Positions 1-6,318 of a DNA stretch of 10,421 bases are shown piece by piece. Location: assembly GCA_019233415.1 (NCBI GenBank), contig JAFAMK010000076.1, forward strand, positions 1 to 10,421, in the 5' to 3' direction. Each line of letters starts with the position of its first letter. Within the stretch, counting starts at the first letter, position 1. The notes below the pieces were generated by a model. The model worked only from the letters and a program-made list of their open reading frames with translations. It did no database searches and was not told the DNA's origin. A program made the position numbers and the translations under genes. This stretch comes from Vulcanimicrobiota bacterium (GTDB taxonomy: Bacteria; Vulcanimicrobiota; Vulcanimicrobiia; Vulcanimicrobiales; Vulcanimicrobiaceae).

Positions 1-540
1 CGCAGCGCGTACTTCTCGCAGCCGGGCGCCGCACGCATCGCGACCGCCCGTGCCGGCAACGTCATCGGCGGCGGCGACTTCGCGGACGACCGGCTTCTTC
101 CCGACGCGTACCGCGCGGTCGCGAGCGGCGCGCCGCTGCGCATACGCCGTCCCGACGCGGTTCGCCCGTGGCAGCACGTCCTCGAACCGCTGCACGGCTA
201 CCTCGCGCTGGCGCAAGCGCTTGCCACTCGCCGAGCACCGCACCGCGCCTACAACTTCGGCCCGGCCGAGCGCGCGGTCAGCGTGCGCGTCGTCGCGGAG
301 CGCTTCGTGCGCGGCCTCGGCGCCGATCCGAATCAAGCGATCGTCGTCGAGCCGAGCCCCGAGCACGAGACCGCGGTGCTCGACGTCGACAGCACGCGCG
401 CGCGCGCCGAACTGAACTGGACGCCGCGCTGGTCGACCGAGGCCGCGGTCGACGCGAGCGCCGCGTGGTACCGCGACTTTCTCGCCGGCGAGCCTGCCGG
501 CGCGCTCGTCGAACGCGACCTGACGGCTTACGCGGGCTGA
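1..540 (+). CDS. rfbG: CDP-glucose 4,6-dehydratase, C-terminal half (5' end outside window)
   Basis: Converts CDP-glucose to CDP-4-keto-6-deoxyglucose, a cytoplasmic NAD-dependent step towards CDP-6-deoxy and 3,6-dideoxy sugars. The frame is open from base 1 and gives 179 residues ending in TGA at 538-540. The family signature ARAGNVIGGGDFADDR is at window residues 16-31, followed by LLPD and RRPDAVRPWQHVLEPL at 49-64, which is very characteristic of RfbG-type short-chain dehydratases. The family is about 355-360 residues, so roughly half is missing. The Rossmann NAD motif and the catalytic YxxxK would lie upstream of the window and cannot be checked. The last 13 bases overlap the end of the convergent glycosyltransferase gene. 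Its partner enzyme RfbF lies about 8.4 kb away, on the opposite strand. Other extended SDR sugar dehydratases are less likely because of the GNVIGGGD and RPWQHV combination. Confidence 0.93.
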   Translation, partial: RSAYFSQPGAARIATARAGNVIGGGDFADDRLLPDAYRAVASGAPLRIRRPDAVRPWQHVLEPLHGYLALAQALATRRAPHRAYNFGPAERAVSVRVVAERFVRGLGADPNQAIVVEPSPEHETAVLDVDSTRARAELNWTPRWSTEAAVDASAAWYRDFLAGEPAGALVERDLTAYAG

Positions 541-2348
541 ACCGCCGGCGCGACCGAAGCCGGAATCTCCCGGCCGACGAGCGCCGACATGAACGCAACC
601 ACACCGTTGCGGTCGGCCAGCCAGTCCCGCGCCGCGCCGAGCGCGCTTGCGACCTCGGCGCGGTGGCGCGCACGCTGTTCCGCGCCGCGCGCATCGACCG
701 GGTATGCGGTGTAGAGCGCATCGACGATCGCGAGGTAGTGTGGCAGCACCACGCCGAGCCGCTGCGCGACGAGGCCGAGGCGCATCCGCACCTCGACCGT
801 GGTTGCGCGCGTCGGCACGAAGCGGGCCGCGCGCGCGAGCCGCAGCGTGAAGTCCCAGTCGTCCAGGAGCGGAACCGACTCGTTGAATCCGCCGGCGCTG
901 TTGAGCAGACCGCGGTAGAACACGACCGCGTCGAGCGGAACCGCGTGCGCGACGTCGAGCCGCACGACGTCGCTCTCTTCGCCGCCGAACGGCCCGGCTT
1001 CGCCGACAATCTCGTACCGCGCCGCGGTGTCGGATGCGCGTTCCACCAGCAATCGTGACGCCGCGAACGAGACCATCGCTTCGCTGCGCGCGATCGTCTC
1101 GACCGACCGTTCGAGGTGATCCGGCATGAACCGGTTGTCCGCACCGAGCACCGCGACGTACTCGCCGCGGATCATCCGCAACCCGAGGGCGCGAGCCGCA
1201 CCGGCCGTTACGGTCGCCGGGAGGCGCACGTACGAAATCCGCTTCCAAGCGGGATGCGCCTCCAGCAAACCCTCCACCGCGAAATCACCGTGATCAATGA
1301 TGACGGCTTCCCAGGCGGAGAACCGCTGCGCAACGAGCGAATCGAGCGCCTCCAGCAGCGAGCGCGGAGGGCCGGCGGACTCGATCACGACGCTGACGCG
1401 CGACTCACGCACGCGCGCGGGTTCGTAGACCTCTGCGCGGGCGCGCAAACGCTGCTGGAGCGCGGCGAAGTGGGCGAGTTGCGCCTCGTTGAACGGCGAG
1501 ACGCCGGCGTTGAAGTACGACGCCGCCGCCGCCACCAGGAAGTCGAGGAACCGTGCGACGGCGAGCTCGCGCCCGCGCATCCGGCGCACGAACTCAGGAT
1601 GGTCGATGTAGCGTTCGACGTAGCCGGCGAAGTCCAGGACATTGCGCCCCGAACGGTGGTACGCGTCGCCCGAGAACTGGTCAGCGTGCAGCCGAATCGC
1701 CATCCCGGGCTGCGCTATGTAGCCGAACCGCTTCCCGGCCAGCACCAGCCGGATGATCAGCTCCCAGTCGCGCGCATCCTGTCCGTTCTCCGGGTCGCCA
1801 CACATCCCGGGCTCCTGGAGCACCGCACGCTTGAACAGCGCGCACGGAAAACACACGGGGCAGGTCGTCGTGAACTCGTCGACCAGCTCGTCGCGAGCGT
1901 CGACGAAGTCGACCGGGAACTCGCCCGGCATCCGGCGCACGCCGTACACCGTACCGTCCTCGTTCGCGAAGTAGGCGTTGCAGTAGACGACGTCGAGGTC
2001 GGGATGGCGCACGAAGCGCTCCATCAAGCGCGCGACGTGCGGCGGCAGCAAGAAGTCGTCGGACGAGAGGCAGAGCACGAACTCGCCGCGCGCCAATTCC
2101 ATCAGGCGGTCGAAGTTGCGCGCCATCCCGATGTTCCGCTCGTTCTGGTAGAGCCGGACACGCGGGTCGGCTCCGAAGCGCGCGTTCAGCAGCTCCCACG
2201 CACCGTCGGTCGAGCAGTTGTCGGAGACGACGACTTCGACGTTCGGGTACGTCTGCGCGAGCGCACTGTCGACCGCCGTCGCGACGTACTGGACGTAGTT
2301 GAAGTTGGGGATGATGATGCTGACGAGGGGCGACGCCGCGATCGTCAT
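528..2348 (-). CDS. Two-domain family-2 glycosyltransferase (paralogue B)
   Basis: Predicted cytoplasmic GT2 glycosyltransferase of 606 residues that would transfer a sugar from a nucleotide donor to a growing surface glycan. The N-terminal GT-A domain (about 8-225) has VSIIIPNFNY at 9-18, SDNCSTDG at 42-49, the DXD-like SSDD at 95-98 and RDWE at 193-196, probably including the catalytic base. A Cys-rich CPVCFPC lies at 163-169. A helical linker (about 235-315) leads to a second GT-A-like domain from about 317. That domain keeps the fold pattern and LLDDWDF (494-500) but has ESAGPP, DHGD and LGADN where the usual P-x-N, DDGS and DADD motifs would be. No membrane segment or signal peptide is seen. 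The start at 2348 is chosen because ATGA overlaps the stop of the upstream gene and AAGGGG precedes it by 7 nt. An in-frame extension to 2441 would add 31 Arg-rich residues inside that gene. The donor sugar is unknown. Confidence 0.88.
   Translation of the reverse strand: MTIAASPLVSIIIPNFNYVQYVATAVDSALAQTYPNVEVVVSDNCSTDGAWELLNARFGADPRVRLYQNERNIGMARNFDRLMELARGEFVLCLSSDDFLLPPHVARLMERFVRHPDLDVVYCNAYFANEDGTVYGVRRMPGEFPVDFVDARDELVDEFTTTCPVCFPCALFKRAVLQEPGMCGDPENGQDARDWELIIRLVLAGKRFGYIAQPGMAIRLHADQFSGDAYHRSGRNVLDFAGYVERYIDHPEFVRRMRGRELAVARFLDFLVAAAASYFNAGVSPFNEAQLAHFAALQQRLRARAEVYEPARVRESRVSVVIESAGPPRSLLEALDSLVAQRFSAWEAVIIDHGDFAVEGLLEAHPAWKRISYVRLPATVTAGAARALGLRMIRGEYVAVLGADNRFMPDHLERSVETIARSEAMVSFAASRLLVERASDTAARYEIVGEAGPFGGEESDVVRLDVAHAVPLDAVVFYRGLLNSAGGFNESVPLLDDWDFTLRLARAARFVPTRATTVEVRMRLGLVAQRLGVVLPHYLAIVDALYTAYPVDARGAEQRARHRAEVASALGAARDWLADRNGVVAFMSALVGREIPASVAPAVQPA
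2181..2273. repeat. Near-identical DNA block shared by the glycosyltransferase paralogues, copy B
   Basis: These 93 bases match 3986-4078 at 87 positions in the same orientation, with an uninterrupted 47-base identity (2203-2249 against 4008-4054). They encode the nucleotide-binding part of the first GT-A domain. Wobble positions match too, which indicates recent duplication or gene conversion. Confidence 0.85.
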
Positions 2349-4171
2349 ACCGGCACCCCTTGCCCCGATCCGACCGGCGCTGCGGCCCCGCCCGCGAGTG
2401 CGCACATGAACGCGGCCAGCCCGCGCGGCTCGGCGATCCACTCGCGCGCGGCGCCGAGCGCCTGCGCCACTTCGCCGCGGTGATGCGCACGGCGGCTCTG
2501 CATGCTCGGGTCGACGGCATACGCGGCGTAGACGGCATCGAGCACGGCGAGATAGTGCGGGAGCACCGCTGCGAGGCGCTGGGACGCCAAGTTGAGCCGT
2601 GCGGTCACGTCGACGGTCCTCGCGCGGGTCGGCGCCAGGCGCGTCGAACGCGCGAGCCGTAGCGTGAACTCCCAGTCGTCGAGGATCGGCGCCGCGTCGT
2701 GGAAGCGGCCGACGCGGTCGAACAAACCGCGATAGAGCACCAGCGCGTCGAGCGGAAGTGCGGGTGCGACGTCGAGCAGCGCGACATCCTCCTCGGTGCC
2801 TCCGAACGGGACGATCTCGCCGACGAACTGCGCGACGACCGGTTCGACTTCGAGGACGAGGCGCGCCGCCCCATAGGCGACCTGCGTGTCGCCCTGCGCG
2901 AGCCGTTCCATGCAGCGCTCAAGATGGTCCGGGGTGAAGCGGCTGTTCGGGTCGAGAAACGCGACGTACTCGCCGCGAATCATCCGCAACCCGAAGTTGC
3001 GCGCGGCGCCCGGGAGATGCGGCGTCGGCAGGCGCAGGTACGAGATACGGCTCCACGCGTCGTGCGCGCGCAGCACGTTCCCGACCGGGACGGCGCCATG
3101 ATCGACGACGACCAGCTCCCACGCCGCGAAGCGCTGGGCAACGACGGAGTCGAGCGCGCGCAGGAGCGCCGGAGGTGAACCGGCCGACTCGACGACGACG
3201 CTGACCCGCGATTCGCGCACGCGCGCCGGTTCGTAGACCGCGGCACGCGCACGCAACCGGTCCTGGAGCCCGAGGAGCCATGCCCGCCGGCCCTCGTCGA
3301 ACGGCGATCGCCCGCCGTTCATCGTCGCGGCGCTGGAGATCAGCGTGTCCAAGAACTGCACGACGCCGAGCTCACGGCCGCGCATGCGGCGCACGAACTC
3401 GGGATGGTCGCAGTAGCGTTCGACGAAGCGCGCGAACTCGACGACGTTCTGACCCGTCAGGTGATAGTCGGCGCCGGAGTGCTGCCCGTCGTGCACCCGA
3501 ATCACCATGCTCGGCTGCGCGACGTAGGCGAAGCGCTTGTTGGCGAGCGCCAACCGCATGACGACTTCCCAGTCGCCGGCCAACTCGCCACCCTCGCGAT
3601 CGCCCCAGATGCCGGGCTCCGCGAGCACGTCGCGCTTGAAGAGCAGGCAGGGAAAGCATACCGGGCAGGGCGTGGTGAAGTTCTCGACCAACTCGTCGCG
3701 CGCGTCGACGTAGTCGACGGGAAACTGGCCGGGCAGCGCGCGCATCGAATAGATGGCGCCGTCATTGTGCGCCAAGTACGCGTTGCCGTACACGACGTCG
3801 AGCTTCGGCGTCTCGGCGAAGCGCGCTTCGAGCTGCGCGACGTGTGTCGGGTAGAGGAAGTCGTCTGAGGAGAGCCACATGATGTAGCGCCCGCGAGCGA
3901 GCTCCAGGACGCGGTCGAAATTCCCCGCCATCCCCAGGTTGCTCGGGTTCTGATGCAGACGCACGCGCGGGTTGTCGCCGTATCGCGCGTTGAGCAGCTC
4001 CCACGCCCCGTCGGTCGAGCAGTTGTCGGAGACGACGACTTCGACGTTCGGGTAGGTTTGCACGAGCGCGCTGTCGACGGCCTGTCCCACGTAGTGAACG
4101 TAGTTGTAGTTCGGGATAAGGATGCTGACCAGCGGATAGCGTTCTTCCATCATGATGGACTCGCCGTTCAT
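2345..4171 (-). CDS. Two-domain family-2 glycosyltransferase (paralogue A)
   Basis: Paralogue of the gene immediately downstream, 608 residues, with the same architecture. The first GT-A domain has VSILIPNYNY at 15-24, SDNCSTDG at 48-55, SSDD at 101-104 and GDWE at 199-202, and CPVCFPC recurs at 169-175. The second GT-A-like domain begins near 323. It has ESAGSPP, DHGAV and LDPNS (about 407-411) in place of the canonical signatures but retains LDDWEF near 498-503. The role is presumed to be glycosyl transfer during glycan assembly in the cytoplasm; donor and acceptor are unknown. The ATG at 4171 overlaps the aminotransferase stop as ATGA and no strong Shine-Dalgarno is visible, so translational coupling is likely. 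Two further in-frame ATGs at 4153 and 4150 are alternatives that would still keep the whole GT domain. The stop overlaps the next start by 4 bases. Confidence 0.88.
   Translation of the reverse strand: MNGESIMMEERYPLVSILIPNYNYVHYVGQAVDSALVQTYPNVEVVVSDNCSTDGAWELLNARYGDNPRVRLHQNPSNLGMAGNFDRVLELARGRYIMWLSSDDFLYPTHVAQLEARFAETPKLDVVYGNAYLAHNDGAIYSMRALPGQFPVDYVDARDELVENFTTPCPVCFPCLLFKRDVLAEPGIWGDREGGELAGDWEVVMRLALANKRFAYVAQPSMVIRVHDGQHSGADYHLTGQNVVEFARFVERYCDHPEFVRRMRGRELGVVQFLDTLISSAATMNGGRSPFDEGRRAWLLGLQDRLRARAAVYEPARVRESRVSVVVESAGSPPALLRALDSVVAQRFAAWELVVVDHGAVPVGNVLRAHDAWSRISYLRLPTPHLPGAARNFGLRMIRGEYVAFLDPNSRFTPDHLERCMERLAQGDTQVAYGAARLVLEVEPVVAQFVGEIVPFGGTEEDVALLDVAPALPLDALVLYRGLFDRVGRFHDAAPILDDWEFTLRLARSTRLAPTRARTVDVTARLNLASQRLAAVLPHYLAVLDAVYAAYAVDPSMQSRRAHHRGEVAQALGAAREWIAEPRGLAAFMCALAGGAAAPVGSGQGVPV
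2356..2361 (-). promoter_or_regulatory. Ribosome binding site of glycosyltransferase B
   Basis: AAGGGG on the minus strand ends 7 bases before ATG 2348, inside the end of glycosyltransferase A. Together with the ATGA overlap it decides in favour of 2348 over the longer in-frame start at 2441. Confidence 0.6.
3986..4078. repeat. Near-identical DNA block shared by the glycosyltransferase paralogues, copy A
   Basis: Partner of the block at 2181-2273, lying 1805 bases away in direct orientation, with six mismatches in 93. Recombination between the copies would delete one gene-length unit and leave a single hybrid glycosyltransferase. Confidence 0.85.
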
Positions 4172-5439
4172 CGCCCGGCCGCCGTCACCGTGCTGCGGGC
4201 ACGTTCGAAGGGCGTGAAACCCGCCCGGCGCAAGCGCTCGGCAGCAGGGACCGGGTCGGGCAGTCGCTGATCGAGCCGCGAGCGCAGGCGTTCGAGCGCT
4301 GCGACGATGCGTTCCTCCGGCTCGGTACCGATCGAGATGCGCACGAAGCGCTCGGTACTCGCGCCGTAGGCCGAGCCCGGGACGACGGCGATACCGTCGT
4401 CGAGCAGCAGCGTCGCCGCGAGGTCGAGCCCGCTCCCCGGATAGTCGCCGGTCGAGACGAAGAAATAGAACGTCGACGAACCGCCGAGATGGCTCAGGCC
4501 GAGCCGCTCCATCGCGCGCGCGATTCGCGCACGCTTCTCGACGACCGCCCGCGCCTGCGGCAGCGTCGCTGCGGTCAGCGCCTCGAAATGACGCGCTAGG
4601 TACAGTTGCAGCACGGTCGGCGCGCAGGTGATGAGGTGCTGATTCAGTTTGAGACAGGCGTCGATCAACTCGGCGCGCGCAACGACGTAGCCGATCCGCC
4701 AGCCCGAGACGCCGAGGTTCTTGGAGAGTGAGTTCACGACGGTCGCACCGTCGCGGTCCGGCGCGACGGCGCCGAGCGAGACGAACGGCGCGTCCAGGAC
4801 GAAGTCGCTATATGCCTCGTCGACCAGCAACTCGACATCGCGTTCGCGGCAGGCGCGGTGCAGGGCGCGCAACTCGTCGGCGTCGTACATGCGGCCTGCC
4901 GGATTGTTCGGGTTGTTGAGAATCACCATCCGCGTGCGAGGACCGAAGTACGACGGCAATTCCGCGACGTCGACGTCGTACGGGACGAGACACGGAACCG
5001 CGTCGGCGAGGCGCACCTGCTCCGGGTAGCTCAGCCACGCCGGCTCGTGAATCACGACCTCGTCGTCGCGGTCGAGCGTCGCGAGCAGCGTCAGATAGAT
5101 CGCCATCTTCGACCCGGCGGTAATCAGTAACTCGCGATCGGGGTCGATCACCGAACCGTACTCTCGGGCGTAATACGCGGCAATCTGCGCGCGCAGCTCG
5201 GGCAGGCCACGGCTGCTGCTGTAGTGATTCGCCCGGTCGGCGTCGACGCTGTCGAGTCCGAACCACGGGATCTGAAAGAACGCTTCGCCGAGGGAGAGGA
5301 CGGTGAGGTCCGTGCCGCGCGCGCGCAGGTCGTACACGATCTGATTCATCCAGATCGACAAGGCTTCCGGGATCGCGCCGACACGTTGGCTGAGCGCTCC
5401 GACACCGCGTGGAAACGGGGGCAACGCCGAACTCCTCAT
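4168..5439 (-). CDS. PLP-dependent class I/II aminotransferase (fold type I)
   Basis: Predicted cytoplasmic transaminase moving an amino group to a keto acid or keto compound; the substrate cannot be read from sequence. From the ATG at 5439 it is 423 residues. Visible signatures are HYSSSRGLPELR (N-terminal substrate and cofactor region), NPNNPAGRM at about 176-184, LLVDEAYSDF with the PLP-ring Asp at about 207 and Tyr at about 210, NSLSKNLGVSGWRIGY with the Schiff-base Lys at about 240, and a C-terminal FVRISIG whose Arg normally binds the substrate carboxylate. This is the aspartate-aminotransferase superfamily, not the DegT/ArnB sugar aminotransferases usual in glycan loci, so the amino acceptor may not be a nucleotide sugar. 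The start is uncertain: ATG 5439, TTG 5424 (AGGAG 7 nt upstream) and GTG 5520 (weak AGCAGG) are all possible. Family similarity begins after all three. It is the first gene of a unit with both glycosyltransferases. Confidence 0.87.
   Translation of the reverse strand: MRSSALPPFPRGVGALSQRVGAIPEALSIWMNQIVYDLRARGTDLTVLSLGEAFFQIPWFGLDSVDADRANHYSSSRGLPELRAQIAAYYAREYGSVIDPDRELLITAGSKMAIYLTLLATLDRDDEVVIHEPAWLSYPEQVRLADAVPCLVPYDVDVAELPSYFGPRTRMVILNNPNNPAGRMYDADELRALHRACRERDVELLVDEAYSDFVLDAPFVSLGAVAPDRDGATVVNSLSKNLGVSGWRIGYVVARAELIDACLKLNQHLITCAPTVLQLYLARHFEALTAATLPQARAVVEKRARIARAMERLGLSHLGGSSTFYFFVSTGDYPGSGLDLAATLLLDDGIAVVPGSAYGASTERFVRISIGTEPEERIVAALERLRSRLDQRLPDPVPAAERLRRAGFTPFERARSTVTAAGR
5432..5436 (-). 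promoter_or_regulatory. Shine-Dalgarno supporting an alternative TTG start at 5424
   Basis: On the minus strand AGGAG is followed by a 7-base spacer and TTG (5422-5424), in frame with the aminotransferase. This is the best-placed ribosome site of the three possible starts. It would shorten the protein by five residues without touching the conserved domain. Confidence 0.4.
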
Positions 5440-5444
5440 ACCCT

Positions 5445-5462
5445 GCGAGTGCCGGTACTCGC
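5445..5462. repeat. 18-base near-perfect dyad, candidate operator
   Basis: GCGAGTGCCGGTACTCGC reads as an inverted repeat with 8 of 9 base pairs matched; only the g5451/t5456 pair fails. It lies 5 bases upstream of the preferred aminotransferase ATG, where a bound repressor would block initiation. No known regulator site is recognised, and dyads arise by chance more often in GC-rich DNA. Confidence 0.35.
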
Positions 5463-5481
5463 CGAACCGTAGCGAAAATGC

Positions 5482-5503
5482 AGGAGGGTCGGCGACTCCT
5501 CCT
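5482..5503. repeat. Hairpin with AGGAGG/CCTCCT arms in divergent gap
   Basis: AGGAGG (5482-5487) pairs with CCTCCT (5498-5503). An inner GTC/GAC pairing (5488-5490 with 5494-5496) leaves a 3-base loop and one bulged T. Each strand therefore shows a consensus Shine-Dalgarno sequence within a stem. Neither copy sits at a proper distance from a called start, so this is probably structural or fortuitous. Confidence 0.3.
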
Positions 5504-5562
5504 CGGAAACGTATCGGCACTTCGCGCCTGCTGTTTTAGGCCGCGCGAGCGGGCGACGAACG

Positions 5563-5570
5563 CGAAAGGA
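5563..5570 (+). promoter_or_regulatory. Ribosome binding site of the CmcI-like gene
   Basis: The purine-rich sequence here, ending in AAAGGA, precedes GTG 5575 by 4 bases. It supports the GTG as the start; no ATG lies nearby in this frame. Confidence 0.6.
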
Positions 5571-5574
5571 CGAC

Positions 5575-6318
5575 GTGCGAGACGACCGCCTCGAATTCGA
5601 GGACGAAAAGCGCAAGCGAGCGGCCCGGCTCGCCGAGGACCGCGACCTCCTCCACCGCGCGGCGAATGTTCAGATCGATGCGGCGGCCCACAACTACACC
5701 TATCTCTGGAGCTGGCTCGGCCTGCCGATCGTCCAACTTCCACCCGACGTCGTCGCGCTCCAGGAAATCATCTGGGAAACGAAGCCCGACGTCGTCGTCG
5801 AGACGGGCGTCGCCCGCGGCGGCTCGCTCGTCTTCTTCGCCTCGATCCTGCAGATGCTGGGCGGCGACGGGATCGTCGTCGGCGTCGACATCGACATCCG
5901 CGCGCACAACCGCGAGTCGATCGAGCGGCACCCGCTCGCACACCGCATTCGGTTGATCGAAGGATCGTCGGTCGACGACGCGACGGTGGAACGCGTCCGT
6001 GCGCTGATCCCCGCCGGCGCGCGCGTCATGGTCGTGCTCGACAGCGACCATTCGCACGCGCACGTGCTCGCCGAGCTGCGCCGCTACGCTCCGTTTGTGA
6101 CGCCCGGCCAATTCCTCGTCGTCGCGGACACGGGGCTCGGCATCCCCGAGGCGGCGCGCTTGCGCGTGCGTGACTGGGGGCCTGAGAACAACCCGTTGAC
6201 AGCGCTGCGCGCGTACCTCGCCGAAACCGATCGCTTCCAGGCCGACCCGTTCTACAACGGCAAGCTGCTGATGACGAGCAGTCCGGGCGGCTACCTGCGC
6301 TGCGTCGCCGTGACGTGA
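5575..6318 (+). CDS. CmcI-like (cephalosporin hydroxylase family) methyltransferase-fold protein
   Basis: 247 residues, starting at GTG 5575 with AAAGGA 4 nt upstream. The family has a Rossmann SAM-binding fold and includes CmcI of cephamycin biosynthesis and rhamnosyl O-methyltransferases; homologues are frequent in O-antigen clusters. Visible features are an N-terminal charged helix (1-30), NYTYLWSWLGLPIVQLP at 40-56, a SAM-motif-like ETGVARGGS at 76-84, GVDIDIRAHN at 103-112, a metal-site-like LDSDHSHAHV at 155-164, and VVADTGLG at 182-189. Many family members have Glu-Asp where this protein has Ala184-Asp185, so one metal ligand may be missing. The most plausible role is O-methylation of a sugar or related glycan modification; hydroxylation is unlikely to be inferable from the family name. 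It heads a plus-strand unit and its stop overlaps the next start as GTGA. Confidence 0.82.
   Translation: MRDDRLEFEDEKRKRAARLAEDRDLLHRAANVQIDAAAHNYTYLWSWLGLPIVQLPPDVVALQEIIWETKPDVVVETGVARGGSLVFFASILQMLGGDGIVVGVDIDIRAHNRESIERHPLAHRIRLIEGSSVDDATVERVRALIPAGARVMVVLDSDHSHAHVLAELRRYAPFVTPGQFLVVADTGLGIPEAARLRVRDWGPENNPLTALRAYLAETDRFQADPFYNGKLLMTSSPGGYLRCVAVT

Larger units (their letters stand above)
5440..5574. promoter_or_regulatory. Divergent intergenic control region between aminotransferase and CmcI-like genes
   Basis: This 135-base gap separates two divergent multi-gene units, so it should carry both promoters. It is locally more AT-rich than its flanks (stretches near 5473-5480 and 5532-5539). 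No -35/-10 pair is clear enough to call. It holds an 18-base dyad at 5445-5462 and an AGGAGG/CCTCCT hairpin at 5482-5503. If the aminotransferase really starts at GTG 5520, most of this region becomes coding. Confidence 0.5.

Noticed and set aside
483..502. GC-only hairpin (7-bp stem, 6-base loop) near the end of rfbG, as a terminator for the minus-strand unit
   Set aside because: No T-run follows on either strand, and the bases encode an ordinary Ala/Gly-rich segment of RfbG. Such stems are common by chance at this GC content.
2349..2441. N-terminal extension of glycosyltransferase B to 2441
   Set aside because: It would add 31 Arg/Gly-rich residues and overlap the upstream gene by about 97 bases. 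The ATGA junction and AAGGGG support 2348.
1116..2483. A 455-codon plus-strand open frame opposite glycosyltransferase B
   Set aside because: Its translation is low-complexity and Arg/Glu/His-rich with no family motif, and it mirrors the codon bias of the convincing minus-strand GT2 gene. Similar shadow frames lie opposite or within most genes here.
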